Below the pieces are notes generated by a model. That model saw only the letters and a list, made by a program, of their open reading frames with translations. It had not been told where the DNA came from and did not search any database. The translations under genes were made by a program, and so were the position numbers. Below are positions 13,776 through 14,894 of a stretch of DNA of 14,894 nt, one piece after another (the first letter of the stretch is position 1; every line of letters starts with the position of its first letter). This stretch comes from an uncultured Verrucomicrobiales bacterium (GTDB lineage Bacteria; Verrucomicrobiota; Verrucomicrobiia; Verrucomicrobiales; Akkermansiaceae): positions 1 through 14,894 of the forward strand of contig CALBJX010000030.1 in assembly GCA_937893015.1 (NCBI GenBank), given 5' to 3'.

Positions 13776-13809
13776 AAAAGCCCATCCGCGGCTCCGCGGA
13801 TGGGCTTTT
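13776..13809. terminator. Bidirectional terminator
   Basis: Perfect 16-bp arms (13776-13791 and 13794-13809) around CT. The arms begin AAAAGCCCATCC and end with the matching GGATGGGCTTTT, so a T-run follows the stem on either strand. It serves the ATPase gene from the left and the second PEP-CTERM gene from the right. Confidence 0.92.
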
Positions 13810-13833
13810 GTAATGTTTTCGCGTTACTGCCGT

Positions 13834-13912
13834 TCGCTTTAGTGGCGACGGCGGCGGGAAGCCAGACCGGCCAGAGCGAGCAGGGAAAGCGTCGCCGTGG
13901 CAGGCTCGGGGG
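13834..13912. repeat. Conserved 3' end shared by the two PEP-CTERM genes, copy 2
   Basis: Counterpart of 11406-11484, with six differences. It encodes the sorting tail and stop codon of the second PEP-CTERM gene. Confidence 0.85.
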
Positions 13913-14774
13913 CAATGTAGTACTGCACACCAATGCCTTCAATCGTGGCATAGGAGCGATAAGCACCCTGCGCCAATTCGGTTTCTACGCCGTTAATCGT
14001 CCAAGCGGCGGTCGGATCCATGACAGAATCGTACTTAATCATGCTCGTGCCATCAAGGCTCGTCAGCGTCAGGCCAAACATATCGTCACGATACTTGCCA
14101 TCCAAATCGCGATACCAAATTTTGGGGGACTCAATCAACACGCGATCCACCACGCCGACTGTTTCGGGATTATCCGTAAGAGCAGTTTCAATCTGGGCTG
14201 TCAAGGTCAACGCACGGGGAGATCCCGCAGAATACTGACCAAGGCAGGTCTCGCCATAGGGCGCATTAGAAGGAGCAATGATCTTGCCCGCCGTGCCAAA
14301 ATCCACGGAAGAACCGGTACCCAGCGTGGAAAGAATGTTGGTGCCGGAGTATATGGTGTTGAGTTTGAGCGTATTTGCCTCGGATTCCGAAGCTATGGTA
14401 GACCCGCTATTGAGCGTGAACTTGATACCATCGCCACCATGCTGCCACGTCATGTTGTCCCCGAGAACGACATCATGGAACACCACGGCCCAGTTGCCGC
14501 CGAACGTGACATTATCACCGATAATCAGCGTCCCCTTCAGGTTGCCGATACTCACATTTTCAGCACTGACATTGGCTCCGTCACCGATACGATAAATAGC
14601 CTCTGTAGTGTTGGAGTATGCCGGAATGGAATCCGGATGATCTTCCGTACCCGTGATGACCCAGTTGGTCACCTCGTTCCACTTGCCACCCGAGGCTCCC
14701 ACCCATGTGAGGTCGAGGGTTTCAGCCATGGAAAGACCGGCAAGGGCCACGAGGGCAATCATTGTCTTTTTCAT
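13839..14774 (-). CDS. PEP-CTERM domain protein (second copy), 311 residues
   Basis: Exported protein with signal peptide MKKTMIALVALAGLSMA, likely cut after residue 17, and the sorting tail from PEP at 289 to the RRRRH end. The mature part is longer than in the first copy and different. It starts with a WVGASGGKWNEVTNWV stretch of the Gly/Trp/Asn-Trp type seen at the front of autotransporter-like beta-helix repeats, then shows repeating short strands with Gly-Asp-Asn turns (GNLKGTLIIGDNVTFGGNW, about 77-95), suggesting a beta-solenoid. There is no enzyme motif. It probably goes to the cell surface through an exosortase encoded elsewhere. Its leader is the second copy of the 149-bp repeat, so it should be controlled like the first copy. 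The bidirectional terminator lies 30 bases past its stop. Confidence 0.9.
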   Translation of the reverse strand: MKKTMIALVALAGLSMAETLDLTWVGASGGKWNEVTNWVITGTEDHPDSIPAYSNTTEAIYRIGDGANVSAENVSIGNLKGTLIIGDNVTFGGNWAVVFHDVVLGDNMTWQHGGDGIKFTLNSGSTIASESEANTLKLNTIYSGTNILSTLGTGSSVDFGTAGKIIAPSNAPYGETCLGQYSAGSPRALTLTAQIETALTDNPETVGVVDRVLIESPKIWYRDLDGKYRDDMFGLTLTSLDGTSMIKYDSVMDPTAAWTINGVETELAQGAYRSYATIEGIGVQYYIAPEPATATLSLLALAGLASRRRRH

Positions 14775-14894
14775 GTTCTAATGTATTTGTTTGTTACTGA
14801 TAATAAGCACAGAGCGGTGCAAAGTCCTTTCGCGCGATAGGGAACCTTCGCACACCTCTGCGGGCATGAGTATACAGCATTCTGAATGCTGTAG
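14746..14894 (-). repeat. PEP-CTERM leader repeat, copy 2 (reaches the window edge)
   Basis: Same sequence as 12060-12208 except A for G at 14866. It holds the start of the second PEP-CTERM gene, its leader and its promoter region. The match is still unbroken at the last base of the window. Confidence 0.97.
14869..14893 (-). promoter_or_regulatory. PEP-CTERM promoter with 21-bp palindrome, copy 2
   Basis: The same TATACT box (14874-14869) and 21-bp palindrome (14873-14893) as in copy 1. Any -35 region lies at or beyond the window edge and cannot be judged. Confidence 0.6.

Noticed and set aside
12060..14894. Composite transposon or insertion sequence bounded by the two leader repeats
   Set aside because: No transposase, no terminal inverted repeats and no target-site duplication; the repeats include the start of coding sequence.

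Overview
The window looks like chromosomal DNA from a member of the Verrucomicrobiota, most likely an Akkermansia-like gut bacterium. The main clue is a pair of exported proteins that end in the same PEP-CTERM sorting tail (PEPATATLSLLALAGLA followed by an RRRRH end), a form I associate with Akkermansia. Other clues are GC-rich DNA, weak or missing Shine-Dalgarno sites, a Rho factor with a long Asn/Gly/Arg-rich N-terminal arm, and a gut-type Na+/K+-dependent membrane pyrophosphatase. This assignment is inference from protein character, not from a marker-gene comparison.

Left part (1-5034, all minus strand): the front of rho (its C-terminus is cut off by the window edge), yebC (a YebC/TACO1-type translation factor), a tRNA-Pro(CGG) gene, a 61-residue hypothetical protein that appears to be read from a near-leaderless mRNA, and hppA, a membrane-bound ion-pumping pyrophosphatase with its own promoter and terminator.

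Middle (5035-11289): a plus-strand gene for a 547-residue ankyrin-repeat protein runs head-on into a minus-strand sodium:solute symporter gene; the two stop codons share one TTAA. Next come pyrG (CTP synthase, minus) and a plus-strand gene for a winged-helix regulator that resembles a degenerate ROK repressor. The start codon of that regulator lies inside a perfect 14-bp palindrome just after its promoter. A 13-bp-arm inverted repeat and a 7-bp tandem repeat lie between pyrG and the symporter.

Right part (11290-14894): two PEP-CTERM protein genes (minus) flank a plus-strand AAA ATPase/DUF4143 gene. The PEP-CTERM genes have unrelated middles but share a nearly identical leader of at least 149 bp (one mismatch, running off the window) and a conserved 3' end, so they look like a cassette family with a fixed promoter, leader and signal peptide and a fixed sorting tail. 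The shared leader carries a 21-bp palindrome directly beside a TATACT -10 box with no good -35 box, which suggests co-regulation by one DNA-binding protein. The ATPase has its own strong promoter, preceded by two copies of an 18-bp palindrome-containing repeat 33 bp apart and a run of nine G.

Functionally, the pyrophosphatase could supply the Na+ gradient that the symporter uses. Rho, YebC, tRNA-Pro and CTP synthase are housekeeping. The right third is accessory surface-protein territory and holds the least-explained structure.
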